A DNA stretch of 64,000 nt from the NCBI GenBank assembly GCA_023055425.1, contig JALGPY010000002.1, positions 136,767,927-136,831,926 on the forward strand, given 5' to 3'. The position numbers and the translations under genes were made by a program. The notes under the pieces were generated by a model. The model did no database searches, was not told where the DNA came from, and saw only the letters and a list, made by a program, of their open reading frames with translations. Source of the DNA: Linanthus parryae. Its lineage: Eukaryota; Streptophyta; Magnoliopsida; Ericales; Polemoniaceae. Shown here piece after piece: positions 36,847-48,309 of this stretch; the first letter of the stretch is position 1, and each line of letters starts with the position of its first letter.

Positions 36847-36858
36847 TGGTATCAGAGC
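36847..36858 (+). promoter_or_regulatory. primer binding site, initiator tRNA-Met
   Basis: TGGTATCAGAGC begins one base after the 5' LTR, an exact complement of the initiator-Met tRNA 3' end. Confidence 0.95.
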
Positions 36859-38521
36859 CACAGGTCATAGAGCATAAACGTAGTTTATGTGTTACATTCT
36901 TGTTGTTTTACACCTTAATTTGTTGTTTATCGCGTAAAACAAGACAAATCAAGCATGGGATGCAATTTGTCAATAATTAGATCATAACAAGACCCAATTT
37001 TGCATTGGATGCATGAATTGGTGAGTTTGAGAAATTTTAGGATCTTAGATCTAGGGTTTGGGCATCCTTGGGGAAGAAGGAGTTCTCCCAAAACAAGGAA
37101 ACAACCAAACTTGGGCTCCAAGCAAGGAGGTTGTTTTGGAAACAACCTCCATGAGGAGGTTCGGCCCCCTAGGGGACCGCCCCCCTTGCTTGCCGCCCAA
37201 GCTTGGCCGCCCTAAGGGGCCGGGCGGCCCTAACCCGCGGGCCAAGCTTGCGGGTTTTGGGCCGGGCCGGCCCTAGGGCCTTATGGTTCACTTTGTTGGG
37301 CCGGTGCAATTGGATTGTTGGGCCCATGGACCGTTTTAACCCTAGAAATCCTAAAATCAATTAAAATTGACCAAGCGCGTTAAAATTGGATTTTAACTGT
37401 TTATGTGCAAATCGCATGGTGATTGGATATGGCCTTAGGATGTGGTTTGATGTGGATGTTTAATTTTGTGGTTTGGTTTTACGGCCTGCGAGCTGATCAA
37501 TTAATTGTAATAATTAATTAGGGTTTTATGGCCTGCGTGCCATTTTTTTCCCAACTTGTGAGATTTATTTTATTTAGTATAGATGTTAGCTAGTGCTAGA
37601 TAAAGTAGATTGTTAGCCAAGATTGGAGAAAAGAAGCCCAAAGCCAAAGAAGCCACAAAAGATGGAGCATGGAGCATGGAGCATTCCACATGACTATGAA
37701 GGATGGACCAAAAGATCAAGACGCATGGAGATGTGTTTGCTTAGGGTTCATAGATAATTCCATTGGCTTGGAATTATCTTAGTCTAGAAAAGGCCATATC
37801 CACATCACGTTTAATTTCTGTTTTGTGGTTGTTTATTTATTGTCTTATTATTTGTGTGGTTGGTGTATGGATGATGCATGCAATTAGGATAATAAGATAA
37901 TTAGACAACCCGGATCTATTATTTGGAGTTGTGCCCAAACTCAAATAGATAGATTAGTTGATGTTGATCAACAAAATAATTAAAATTGAAAATCCCTCAA
38001 ATTTTAAATATTGTGTTCTTGCCTTCTCGTTATTTAAACACTCATTATCATCATTATTTATCAAGTTCGTGCGTGCCAAAGCATGGCGACTTGGTTCATA
38101 ATGATGGAATGCGATGGCACGTAACAATGTGCAATTGTTTAGATAAGAGGTTGAACACAACTAGGCTATTAATTTGATTAAGAAACCTAGAGGCAATCAA
38201 TTGGGATTATCCATATGGATGGATAAATAAGGAGTTATTTGCCCGGTTGAACTAAGAGTTGCATATGGGATGCAATTGGAATTGTTCCTACCTAAGAGTA
38301 GTCGAATTATGGGTGACTTGCCAAAGCAAGCTCATAAGGAGATGAAAAGATGGATCTTGGCCCACTAGAAAATATAATGATATTTTCCGCATTAATATCT
38401 TGAGGGTTATTAATCCGTAGAAAAATAGTGGGAGCTATATTTAATAAACTAGCCATTATTAAATATAGTCAAAAATTCACAAATACTAAAACTTGCGTAT
38501 TTTCCTTTTGTAGAATTCCAA
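36859..38521 (+). other. long leader of the copia element
   Basis: About 1.66 kb lies between primer site and gag without a plausible gene. A GC-rich island (about 37050-37290) has many GGCCGCC/GGGCCGG words that can pair with one another. The rest is AT-rich. It may hold packaging or translation signals. Confidence 0.7.
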
Positions 38522-39970
38522 ATGGCAAACAACTCATCGAGTTCACAACATTCCCTACGATCTGTCCTTGAGAAGGACAAGCTCTCTGGAACCAACTTTC
38601 TTGATTGGTACAGAAACTTGAGAATTGTTCTCAAGCAAGAGAAGAAACTGTACGCAATAGAGGAGCATGTTCCAGAAGGTCCAGAGAACCAGACACCTGT
38701 TGCCTTAAAGGCGTATCAAAAGCGTGTTGATGACGCTAATGATGCGGCCTGCCTAATGCTTTGCACCATGACCTCTGAGCTTCAGAAGCAACATGAGAAC
38801 ATGAATGCTGTCGATATGATCGAACATCTAAAGCAGCTCTTCCAAGAGCAGGCGAGGGTAGAGAGGTATGAGGTCTCAAAGGCACTGTTCAAATGTCATC
38901 TGGCAGAAGGGAACCCGGTGGGACCCCATGTACTCCGAATGATCGGGTACTTGGAGAATCTCGCCCGGCTTGGGTTCCCGGTCGGCCAAGAGTTGGCAAC
39001 CGATCTCGTGTTGCAATCGTTGCCCGAGAGTTATGGACAGTTCATTATGAACTATAACATGAACGAGATCGTTAAACCACTGCCAGATCTGCTCAACATG
39101 TTGAGGACGGCTGAACAGAGCATCAACAAGGGTAAGGGCAAGGCCATTATGATGGTGCATAAAGGAAAGAGCAAAAAGTTTGCCTCTTCCTCCAAGGGTA
39201 AAGGCAAGTCAGTTGCCAAGACCAAGGAACAAGCCCTTAAGCCTGTTGGTGGCGTTGCCAAGGTCGTGACTAAGGGTGAGTGTCACTACTGCAGTCAACC
39301 TGGACACTGGAGGAGGAATTGCCCAAAATATCTGGAGGACAAGAGGCTTGGAAAAGTGATTCCACCACCACCAGGTATTTTTGTTGTAGATGTCAATTTA
39401 ACTGTCTCTACATCATGGGTATTAGATACTGGATGTGGATCTCATATTTGTCGAAATATGCAGGATCTAAAGAGAAGTAAAAGATTGGCTAAAGGGGAGG
39501 TAGATCTGCGCGTTGGGAATGGAGCAAAGGTTGCTGCGTTGGCCATAGGCGTGTGCGAGCTATCTCTGCCTTCAGGATTAGTTTTAGAATTAAATAATTG
39601 CTATTTTGTGCCTGCTATGAGCAGAAACATTATTTCTATTTCTTGTTTGGACAAGGAAGGTTTTATTATTTCAATAAAGAACAATTGTTGTTCCTTTTAT
39701 TTGAATAATATTCACTATTTTAGTGCGCAATTATTTAATGGACTTTATGTCCTTGATCTAAGCAATCCTGTCTACAACATTAATACCAAGCGGATTAAAA
39801 TAAATGATTTAAATCCTGCTTATTTATGGCATTGTCGTTTAGGCCATATAAATGAGAAACATGTATCTAGACTCCATAAGGATGGATTACTAGACTCATT
39901 TGATTTTGAATCATATGAGACATGTGAGGCTTGTTTGTTGGGAAAAATGACAAAGTCCCCTTTTCAATAA
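38522..39970 (+). CDS. copia gag, protease and N-terminal integrase
   Basis: This is 482 codons. The N-terminus (KLSGTNFLDWYRNLRIVLKQ) is the copia gag fold. A Lys-rich region precedes a CCHC knuckle CHYCSQPGHWRRNC at residues 255-268. The aspartic protease motif is WVLDTGCGSHIC. Near the end is the integrase zinc domain (HCRLGHINEKHVSR, then CEACLLGKMTKSPF). The frame then shifts and meets a stop, whereas homologous elements read on as one polyprotein. The start is the first ATG after the leader (CAAATGGC). Confidence 0.93.
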   Translation: MANNSSSSQHSLRSVLEKDKLSGTNFLDWYRNLRIVLKQEKKLYAIEEHVPEGPENQTPVALKAYQKRVDDANDAACLMLCTMTSELQKQHENMNAVDMIEHLKQLFQEQARVERYEVSKALFKCHLAEGNPVGPHVLRMIGYLENLARLGFPVGQELATDLVLQSLPESYGQFIMNYNMNEIVKPLPDLLNMLRTAEQSINKGKGKAIMMVHKGKSKKFASSSKGKGKSVAKTKEQALKPVGGVAKVVTKGECHYCSQPGHWRRNCPKYLEDKRLGKVIPPPPGIFVVDVNLTVSTSWVLDTGCGSHICRNMQDLKRSKRLAKGEVDLRVGNGAKVAALAIGVCELSLPSGLVLELNNCYFVPAMSRNIISISCLDKEGFIISIKNNCCSFYLNNIHYFSAQLFNGLYVLDLSNPVYNINTKRIKINDLNPAYLWHCRLGHINEKHVSRLHKDGLLDSFDFESYETCEACLLGKMTKSPFQ

Positions 39971-39995
39971 GAAAGGTGAAAGGACTAGTGAGCAA

Positions 39996-42473
39996 TTGGC
40001 GCTCGTACATACCGATGTGTGTGGGCCATTTGCCAAGCCTGCCAGGGGTGGTTATGTCTACTTCATTACATTTACTGATGATTACGGTAGATATGGATTT
40101 GTGTACCTTATGAGGGCAAAATCCGGATCCTTTGAAGTGTTCAAAGAATTCAAGAATGAAGTAGAGAAGCAACTTGGCAAAAGTATCAAGGCTCTACGAT
40201 CGGATCGTGGAGGAGAATACTTGAGCCAAGAGTTTGACGACTATCTTAGAGAGTGTGGGATCGTGTCCCAACTCACTCCACCCGGAACGCCACAATGGAA
40301 TGGCGTGTCCGAGAGGAGGAACCGAACCCTATTGGATATGGTTCGGTCTATGATGTGTCAAACCGATCTTCCATTATCATTTTGGGGCTACGCTCTATTA
40401 AGTGCAGCTTTCACCATTAACCGTGTTCCATCTAAATCAGTCATGAAGACACCACATGAGATGTGGAGTGGGAGGCGTCCCACACTGTCGTTCATGAGGA
40501 TTTGGGGCTGCGATGTCTATGTAAAGCGTTTACAATCAGACAAGCTAGGGCCTAAATCGGATAAGTGTAAATTTGTGGGGTACCCTAAGGAAACTAAGGG
40601 ATACTACTTCTACAATCCAACCGAGAACAAAGTGTTTGTTGCTCGGACCGGCGTGTTTCTAGAAAGAGAGTTTGTCTCTAAAGAAGCAAGTGGGAGGAAT
40701 GTAGAACTTGAAGAAGTTCAAGAACCACAAATCACTGAACCGATTATGGAACATGAACAGGAATCACAAGCAGTTGTGGAGCCACCTGTTCAGGTAACAC
40801 AAGAGCTTCGTAGATCTAGTAGAGTGCGCCAGGAACCCGAGAGGTACGGACTTCTCGTGACTGATTCCGGTGACACGATGCTCATAGATGATGAGCCTAC
40901 TACCTATGAGGAGGCCATGAGTGGCCCAGACTCACAGAAGTGGCTTGAAGCCATGAGATCCGAGATGGAATCCATGTACACCAACAAAGTATGGACTTTG
41001 GTGGAACCACCTGAAGGGGCGCGGCCCATAGGGTGCAAGTGGGTCTTCAAGAAGAAGATCGACATGGATGGTAATGTGATTACCTATAAGGGCCGATTGG
41101 TGGCTAAAGGATTCAGACAGATTCATGGTATTGACTATGATGAAACCTTTTCACCAGTCGCTATGACCAAATCCATCCGAATCCTACTTGCAATTGCAGC
41201 ATACTACGACTATGAGATTTGGCAGATGGATGTCAAAACAGCATTCCTTTATGGGAATCTCCTCGAGGACGTGTATATGATACAGCCAGAGGGTTTTGAG
41301 GATCCAAAGCAAGCCAACAAAGTCTGTAAGCTGCAACGATCCATTTATAGATTGAAGCAAGCTTCTAGGAGTTGGAATCGACGTTTTGATGAAGTGGTCA
41401 AAGAGTTTGGCTTCATCAGAAACGAAGATGAGTCTTGTGTCTACAAGAAGGTTAGTGGGAGCTCTGTAGCTTTTCTGGTCTTGTATGTGGATGACATACT
41501 ACTCATTGGAAACGACATTTCCATGCTGCAATCTGTGAAAGATTGGCTAGGAAAGTGTTTCGCAATGAAGGACTTAGGGGAAGCAGCCTATATACTCGGT
41601 ATAAAGATCTATAGAGATAGATCTAAGAGGTTGCTAGGCCTAAGTCAAAGTACATATATTGACAAGGTGTTGAAACGGTTCAACATGCAAGATTCCAAGA
41701 AGGGATTCTTGCCCATGTCACATGGAATCACTCTTTCGAAGAGTGGTTGTCCTTCCAATGAGATTGAGAAGGAACGCATGAGTAGGATTCCCTATGCCTC
41801 GGCCATAGGATCCATCATGTACGCCATGTTATGTACTAGACCAGATGTGTCATATGCCTTGAGTATGACAAGCAGATACCAATCCAATCCGGGTGAGAGT
41901 CACTGGATTGCTGTCAAGAACATCCTAAAGTACTTGAGAAGAACTAAAGATGCTTTCTTGATGTTTGGCGGTGAGGAAGAGTTGCGTGTAAGGGGTTACA
42001 CTGATGCAAGCTTCCAAACCGATAGAGATGACTTTAGATCACAATCGGGATATGTGTTTTGCCTGAATGGAGCAGCGGTGAGCTGGAAGAGTTCCAAGCA
42101 AGAGACGGTAGCTGATTCTACAACAGAGGCTGAGTACATTGCTGCAAATGGCGCAGCAAAGGAGGCTGTTTGGATCAGAAAGTTTGTTTCTGAACTTGGT
42201 GTGGTCCCTAGCATTGCGGATCCAGTGGAGTTGTTCTGTGACAACACTGGGGCGATCGCGCAATCAAAGGAACCCAGATCGCACCAGAAGTCCAAGCATG
42301 TGCTCAGGAAGTTTCATCTGATTCGAGATATTATCGATAGAGGAGACGTTCGGATATGCAAGATTCCTACAGATGATAAACTGTCAGACCCGCTCACGAA
42401 GCCTCTCACGCAGTGGAAGCATGAAGGGCACACTAGAAGTATGGGCATACGAGATGCGCCAGATTGGCTCTAG
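39996..42473 (+). CDS. copia integrase core, reverse transcriptase and RNase H
   Basis: This is 825 codons in a frame shifted relative to the preceding ORF. It includes VHTDVCGPF and LRSDRGGEY as DDE aspartates, and QWNGVSERRNRTL with the catalytic glutamate. A GKK/R-rich tail follows. RT has YKGRLVAKGF, QMDVKTAFLYG and LYVDDILLIGND, the catalytic YVDD. RNase H has YTDASF, TEAEYIAA and LFCDNTGAI and ends at TAG 42471-42473. All catalytic motifs are intact. The annotated start is only where the frame opens; native synthesis would be as part of gag-pol. Confidence 0.93.
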   Translation: MALVHTDVCGPFAKPARGGYVYFITFTDDYGRYGFVYLMRAKSGSFEVFKEFKNEVEKQLGKSIKALRSDRGGEYLSQEFDDYLRECGIVSQLTPPGTPQWNGVSERRNRTLLDMVRSMMCQTDLPLSFWGYALLSAAFTINRVPSKSVMKTPHEMWSGRRPTLSFMRIWGCDVYVKRLQSDKLGPKSDKCKFVGYPKETKGYYFYNPTENKVFVARTGVFLEREFVSKEASGRNVELEEVQEPQITEPIMEHEQESQAVVEPPVQVTQELRRSSRVRQEPERYGLLVTDSGDTMLIDDEPTTYEEAMSGPDSQKWLEAMRSEMESMYTNKVWTLVEPPEGARPIGCKWVFKKKIDMDGNVITYKGRLVAKGFRQIHGIDYDETFSPVAMTKSIRILLAIAAYYDYEIWQMDVKTAFLYGNLLEDVYMIQPEGFEDPKQANKVCKLQRSIYRLKQASRSWNRRFDEVVKEFGFIRNEDESCVYKKVSGSSVAFLVLYVDDILLIGNDISMLQSVKDWLGKCFAMKDLGEAAYILGIKIYRDRSKRLLGLSQSTYIDKVLKRFNMQDSKKGFLPMSHGITLSKSGCPSNEIEKERMSRIPYASAIGSIMYAMLCTRPDVSYALSMTSRYQSNPGESHWIAVKNILKYLRRTKDAFLMFGGEEELRVRGYTDASFQTDRDDFRSQSGYVFCLNGAAVSWKSSKQETVADSTTEAEYIAANGAAKEAVWIRKFVSELGVVPSIADPVELFCDNTGAIAQSKEPRSHQKSKHVLRKFHLIRDIIDRGDVRICKIPTDDKLSDPLTKPLTQWKHEGHTRSMGIRDAPDWL

Positions 42474-42487
42474 TGCAAGTGGGAGAC
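42474..42487 (+). promoter_or_regulatory. polypurine tract of the copia element
   Basis: The tract AAGTGGGAGA, followed by C, directly precedes the 3' LTR. Confidence 0.8.
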
Positions 42488-43918
42488 TGTTGGAATAGAT
42501 GCCCTAGAGGCAATCTAGTTTAGTATGAATTTGTATATGGCTAGAAAATTCATTTATTATTTATTGGATATTTAATATAATGAAGTCCTTAGATTTACAA
42601 ATGTGTTGTTTATCTTAAATATCCCTAGTCAAGTATAATGATTAGATGGGACAATCATCTATAGACTAGTATGGGGTTGGATTGATATGGAGATATCACG
42701 ATCCAACACATAGGTGTGCATTACGGAATGTTGCACTGGATTGACCCATCACCGAGAAGGCTACATACATGTTATGTTGAGTCACAAGTGCTTCTCGGGT
42801 ACAATGGTATTGTCATCCTTAGACTTGAAGTCACTAGATATTCTAGTTGTGGATTATTGTGATCTTGGTAGCGTTAAACGCTACACCGTGACTGGGTAGT
42901 TATAAAGGCGTGTACTGGATACAATGAGAAGCAAGCTTAGAGATCGTAGTGGACGTAGAGAGGATTTTCCCCTCCCACATAACGGGAGTAAATATCCTAG
43001 GCCACTCGAAGGATAGTGCTTATAGAATGTCTGGCCAGACTCAAATAAATCAATATGGGATATTGATGTTATTTGCACGAATAAGGCTATTCCATAGATC
43101 GAGAAACTAGGGATTGGATATACGAGTGTGACTTGTATGTCTCGTGTCCAATCCGGATATGGAGGCAAAAGGATGAGACAATTACTTGTACAAGGTTGTC
43201 TAGATGACTATTCTATTAGTTGGCTAGAATGGATGTTTTGCTAGAAACCGCTCCATATTAGCAAATAGTTGCTACCAACTAGATAGAACCTATGGGGTCA
43301 CACGCTATATAGAGTTGCACTAGATTTGGGAATTAATTAATTGGATTAATTAATTAGAAGGATCACTTTGCAAACCCTTGCAAACTTAGTAGGGACTAAT
43401 TTGCAAGGAAGGGACTAAATTGAATTCTAGTTGGACTAGAATAAGTCCTTTAGGTAGTTAACAAGGAGTTGTTAGACTATATAAAGGACCCTCCTTCCTT
43501 CCTTCCTTATAACTTATGCTCTAGAGAGAACATAACAAGAGTGGGAGAGAACAAAGGAGAGAGAGAGCAAGCAACAAGGAGCGACGCCGCCCCTTGCCGC
43601 CGCCCCTCACCCCGTCGGCTAAAAGGAAGGGCCGAGCTCCTTCTTTTGTCTCGTTTTGCGTGATTCCTTCACCGTCATCTTATTCCGGGCTAGCACCAAG
43701 GAGTTTGGGAGATCTAGGAGCAACTCTAGGCGTGGATCAACTATAGAGAACGTGACACTATTCGCGTTTGAAGTCATCAAGGAGAACCCAAAGGTGTGTT
43801 TATGATTTCTTACCTTCACTATCGTTATGCATCTAGACTTGTGATCCTTGGAGGGTTTTGCATGGTTGTTTGTTTGATTATGCTTCCGTCTGCGCGATCC
43901 ATGAATCAAAACCCTACA
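42488..43918 (+). repeat. 3' LTR of the complete copia element
   Basis: It is 1431 bp, nearly identical to the 5' LTR, with eight fewer bases in the CCTT repeat. It is followed by the CATTG duplication. Confidence 0.95.
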
Positions 43919-43970
43919 CATTGTACTACTGAGTTAGGTGAATAACTATGTCAAATTTCCAGTTCATTTC

Positions 43971-46700
43971 TGTAACACCCCCATCCCTCAGAGCTTGGAT
44001 ACCTACCATAAGACCCCAGGACTCACAGGAGTGTCCTCCGCTAAGGCACATAAATGCCCCAGCATGGAGCTAAATACGAATGGTTCTATTACGAGATAGA
44101 ATTATGGAAACTAAAAACAGAAAAATTACTTCCATAGTTTGTATAATAGCTTATAGTAATCTGACAAACTTATAAGTGATTAACTAGGCCCGATTTCCCG
44201 CGTACTCACCTCGAAGTAAAACAATAGACAGACGAGTAGAATGTTAAAAAATAGACCAAGATGTATAGAACTATATAGATAATGTAAATATAATTTTAAA
44301 TGATTCAACTTTAAAACTTACAGACACTCGAGCCATTATTCTGTCATATTACTACATATAACACAAATAGAGAAGCAGTAGCTTATAACTCGGGGCATCC
44401 TCAACCATCCACAATGACTCAAACATTCCAGCCTTATACGAATGATTCCAATACCACCACCCTGAGCATTGTGAAGACTAGATTTACTTTCGACAACGAA
44501 GGAAAACGAATCCACCAAGACAACTAAACCTTTAATTTGCACACCCCTACTGGATCATCAGTCCAGAGTGTAGTACTAGCTGCCTACATGTCCGAAGACA
44601 GTCTCAAGTTTTCCGAAGACTATTTAATGTCCGAATATGATACATCATCTCTTACAATAATATATGACAGTTCTTTGAGTTTCGTCTATAACACATTATA
44701 TTAGAGTTGTAGCTGTAAACTAAGAGATTGGTTGCCTTAACCATTCAAAGATTGGATCCCCCGGCTCAATTAAGAGGAGTCATGGAAAGAAGAGGTTCAA
44801 AATCACAATCAATTCATTTTTCAAATCCTGCAGCAGCTGCTCCGAGGTGTGAAGTGGGAGATAAGGGATGTCATGATTAGGTTTTTGAATAAGACGACCC
44901 TTTCATTTTCAATTAGTATCCAGCCAAGTGTCCGAGGACAATTATATCACAACATATCACAACTCATAATCATAATATTTATATAAGTGCTATCAGCTTA
45001 GGGAAACACATTTCATAGAGCAAGCATACATATACTTACCCGATATCCAGCCTAATTTTCTGATCAGCAAACATGATTCTATATTCCATCAACCACTTCA
45101 CAATTCACACACATATATATGCTATTAAATCGTCCTCTAAGTGAGGTAGAATGCACGATGCAGATGTGATGCTGACTTTTCAACCAGATTATTGTTTTAC
45201 CCCTGACAACCCAGTCTCTTCTGTACAGTCCCTAAATGTGCCTCAACCCTCAGTAATACTCTGTCAAGTCTATAGATATGTAAATATTATCCCTAAACCT
45301 TCCTGACACCCTCAGTATGGAATTCTACAAATTTCACTTAATTGCATTCAGGCACCTACATTTTAGTGAAACTACATAAAAGCCTCCACAGTTGACTTTT
45401 AGTCAAATTCAGCCCAAATAGGTATAGAGTAGCTCCAATTGTTATGAGATCGATACATGGTCATGAGATCATGCCTCGTACTAAGATTTGACAGTTCAAT
45501 CCAAGTTGTTGCCAAATTACCAGTTTGCCCCTCCTATACAGCTCAGTCAAACTAGGGTTTCCAAAAAGTTAAACTTGGTCAAAATTGATCATTCAATTTA
45601 GAATATTATTCTGAATAACTTTACCGAAGGGGATTTTGGTCAATTCGCTCATCATACAAGTCAAATTAGAAAGTGAAAGTTATAAATAAACCTCATAACA
45701 TGTCAACTTCACAGTTAGTTTCTCGTCAATTGAGGAAGACGTTTGAGAAACTAAAAATAAGGTCTTGTAACTGGTTGAACAAGGATTCCAGAACATATAT
45801 CAGTTATTGGAGGTTCAAACTACTCTTAAAGATGTTGCACATCAAAGTCAAACAGAAACTAGACCATTTCTATACTTGTCCAATTGTCCGATTTCCCCTA
45901 AGTTGGCGTATTAAAGCACATTTTATAGCAACTTAAAGCCACATTTCCTGCACGTTAAAGAGTGATTCAACTCGACCAAATAACATGAAATTTGCAGCCA
46001 TATATCACAAGAAAACATAGGTTCAAACAGAACTCAGCTTGATTCAATATTAATCAAGATACATGAGTCTAAATTTCACTCAAAGTGCAGTTCATGAGTA
46101 AGTTGAAGCTCAAGCACAAGTGAATACTTCAACCTTTGATCACAGTTTCAAAGCATTTAGAGATCGAATCATGGAAAGTAAATTACATGAAACTTGGAGA
46201 GGGATAATCCAAGAGTCCCCAGGGCCAAGAATCATGTGAAAACAACAAACAAAGACCAAGATACAAGCTCTGGAAAGTGGCCTCTCAACCAAGCTCAAGA
46301 ACACAACTTTGTTTCAACTCATTTTTCAGTGAGGTCAAGTGACAATTAAGGAGTTGCTAGGTTGTGTTTTCGTCTAGGGAACACAAAAATTGTAGCTAAC
46401 AGTCCCAAGATTACCTCCAAACCATTCAGTGAACAGTGAGGTAGAGAGCCCAGAACAGGCACAGTTTATGTGCCAGAAAAACCAACCCAACACCGATCGA
46501 ATCCCTATCAAATCAATTTATGGGAAACTTTCAATATATGAGGTTTATACAGACTATAGGGAGCTCATTGGTGCAAGCATAATCAGAAATGAGCAAGAAA
46601 TAAGCCATTTACGCTCGTGGTTGCTTGGCATACTACTTCTCCGGGAAAAACCAAGAACAAGTATTCAAATTTTAATCACATGGTAACCTAGGTTTGTTTT
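43971..46700 (-). mobile_element. degenerate gypsy LTR, copy B
   Basis: It starts TGTAACACCCCCATCC and runs in parallel with copy A. Around 44700-44930 it has a stretch that copy A lacks. It contains no pol sequence. The right end is unclear; homology I can follow fades after about 45700 and the limit given is approximate. Confidence 0.5.
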
Positions 46701-47044
46701 AGGACCTCTAATCATCTCAAGAGCTCGCGGGGATCAATGAGAAACAAGAAACAACAAAAAATGAAGCAGAAACTAGGGTGTACCCTATTGCTGGCGAGCT
46801 CTACACTTTCCGGTAATTTCTCAGCCCAGATTCCGTAAATGGCCGGGACTCCCGATGATTTATAATAGCAGAAGCTGTAGAAGACGAAGATCAAAAGGGA
46901 AAAGCTACAAAAGTTGGAGGACTGGATGAACAAATACTTAGAAGCAGAAATACTATAAGTGTTGGGGTTCATCCGTAATTTATCTGGACCAGATTGTAAG
47001 TAATTGAAAACTAGAATGGCATCGCCACTAGCATCTTTTATCTT
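46701..47044. other. non-coding spacer
   Basis: A minus-strand frame of 113 codons (46712-47053) shows no recognisable domain. I see nothing else. Confidence 0.35.
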
Positions 47045-47217
47045 CTCATCCAACGCTCAAAATTAAGACGTTGGCTAACCTATGTATAAATGGGTCATCA
47101 AAACCCTCAACTCCTCTTAAGGTTACTGGAGTCTGATTTTATCTCTTTTCTCTTTGTTTCGTCTTCATCCTTCAAAACTCTTTGTTTCCAGAAACCCAAA
47201 ATATGGGTTTCTTATCA
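47045..47217 (+). mobile_element. short copia LTR (Ale/Retrofit-like)
   Basis: A GTTGGCTAACC start region, a TATA-like TATGTATAAATGG and a leader ending GGGTTTCTTA precede an initiator-Met primer site at 47218 (TGGTATCAGACG, 11 of 12). The left boundary is approximate. Confidence 0.55.
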
Positions 47218-47229
47218 TGGTATCAGACG
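47218..47229 (+). promoter_or_regulatory. primer binding site of the Ale-like element
   Basis: TGGTATCAGACG matches the initiator-Met primer site TGGTATCAGAGC except for the penultimate base. Confidence 0.7.
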
Positions 47230-47344
47230 CCATGCAGGATTGATTCACCACAAAACCCTCTTTCTATTGCTTATCTTGTTTTTTCTTTCCTAATTTCAGT
47301 CCTTTACCATCTCGATTAGTTCCGTTTCTGCACTAAATCCCAAA

Positions 47345-48305
47345 AATCCTCACTATCTTCTTCGAAATATTAACAATCTTGTTCCTTTTAAACTTGATAA
47401 CAAAAATTATGTTACCTGGAAACATCAAATTTATGCTGTTTTGTGAACCCGTGTTTGGGTATGTTGACGGTTCAATTCCGGCGTCGCCGCCTCTTATCAC
47501 TGCCGCAGACGGTTCTACTTCTCCAAATCTGGCGTATGCTTCTTGGGTTATTCAAGATTAGGACATCCAGGCCCTCATCAATGCCACCCTCTCCCAGGAC
47601 GCTCTGATTCATGATATAGGTCAACCTACTACTTTTGATTCTTGGTCTGCTTTGTACCGTAGGTATGCATCCCTGACCCAAGCGAATATCTTACAATTGA
47701 GAAGCGAACTTCAAACCATCAAGAAACGTTCTGACTCCTTCGATCTCTACATGCAAAAGTTAAAGACATTACGTGATAAACTCTTGGCTACTTCTGTTAC
47801 TATTGATGACGAAGATATTTTATTTTTTACATTATGTGGTCTTCCTGCTGAGTATAATCCGTTCAAATCCTCTCTGAAATATTAGATCTATACCTCTGTC
47901 GTTTGAAGAATTACATTTTTTGCTTAGAGCAGAAGAGAAAATGCATGAAACAACTTCTAATAATGCTGATCTTAATATGGCTTTTGCCTCTATGAACACT
48001 AGATCTTCTTCCTTTCACCAATTTTCTCCAACTAGGGTAGGGGAAGAGGTGTCAAAAACCCTAACCCTAACCCTCCTAGAGGAGCTAGCCATGGATACTC
48101 TAGAGGTGGTTATCGACCACAAGGAGGAAGAAATGAATCTAATTATCATGGTGGTCGATCTCTATTTGGGCGTAGTGGTGGTAGATCTGAAAACCACAGA
48201 GGGAGAACCAACCCTCATAACCAAACCAGACACTATGGTTCTTATCATCCTTGAAGGACAGTACAGTAGGAATAACTACAGAATCAATACTCTAGAAGGG
48301 GGGGG
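47345..48305 (+). pseudogene. copia gag remnant (UBN2/gag_2 type)
   Basis: The pieces in order are VPFKLDNKNYVTWKHQIYAV, then after a frameshift DGSIPASPPLITAADGS and ASWVIQD, a stop, INATLSQDALIHDI, and LYRRYASLTQANILQLRSEL through FDLYMQKLKTLRDKL. These are the hallmarks of Ale/Retrofit-type gag. More stops occur at 47563 and 47884. It ends at a G run (about 48299-48307) next to the following element's LTR, so the rest of this element is gone or displaced. Confidence 0.8.
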
Positions 48306-48309
48306 GGAT

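Larger units (their letters stand above)
35407..43918 (+). mobile_element. complete Ty1/copia retrotransposon, TSD CATTG
   Basis: This is an 8.5-kb element with LTRs 35407-36845 and 42488-43918. A 5-bp duplication CATTG lies at 35402-35406 and 43919-43923. The LTRs differ by about ten substitutions plus an 8-bp change in a CCTT repeat (about 0.7 percent), so insertion is recent. The primer site TGGTATCAGAGC matches initiator tRNA-Met exactly. The order gag, protease, integrase, RT, RNase H is that of copia, with Tnt1-type sequence. One frameshift divides the polyprotein in the integrase region. Confidence 0.97.

Noticed and set aside
46712..47053. 113-codon minus-strand frame
   Set aside because: No family resemblance; it lies between LTR remnants and has no consistent context.
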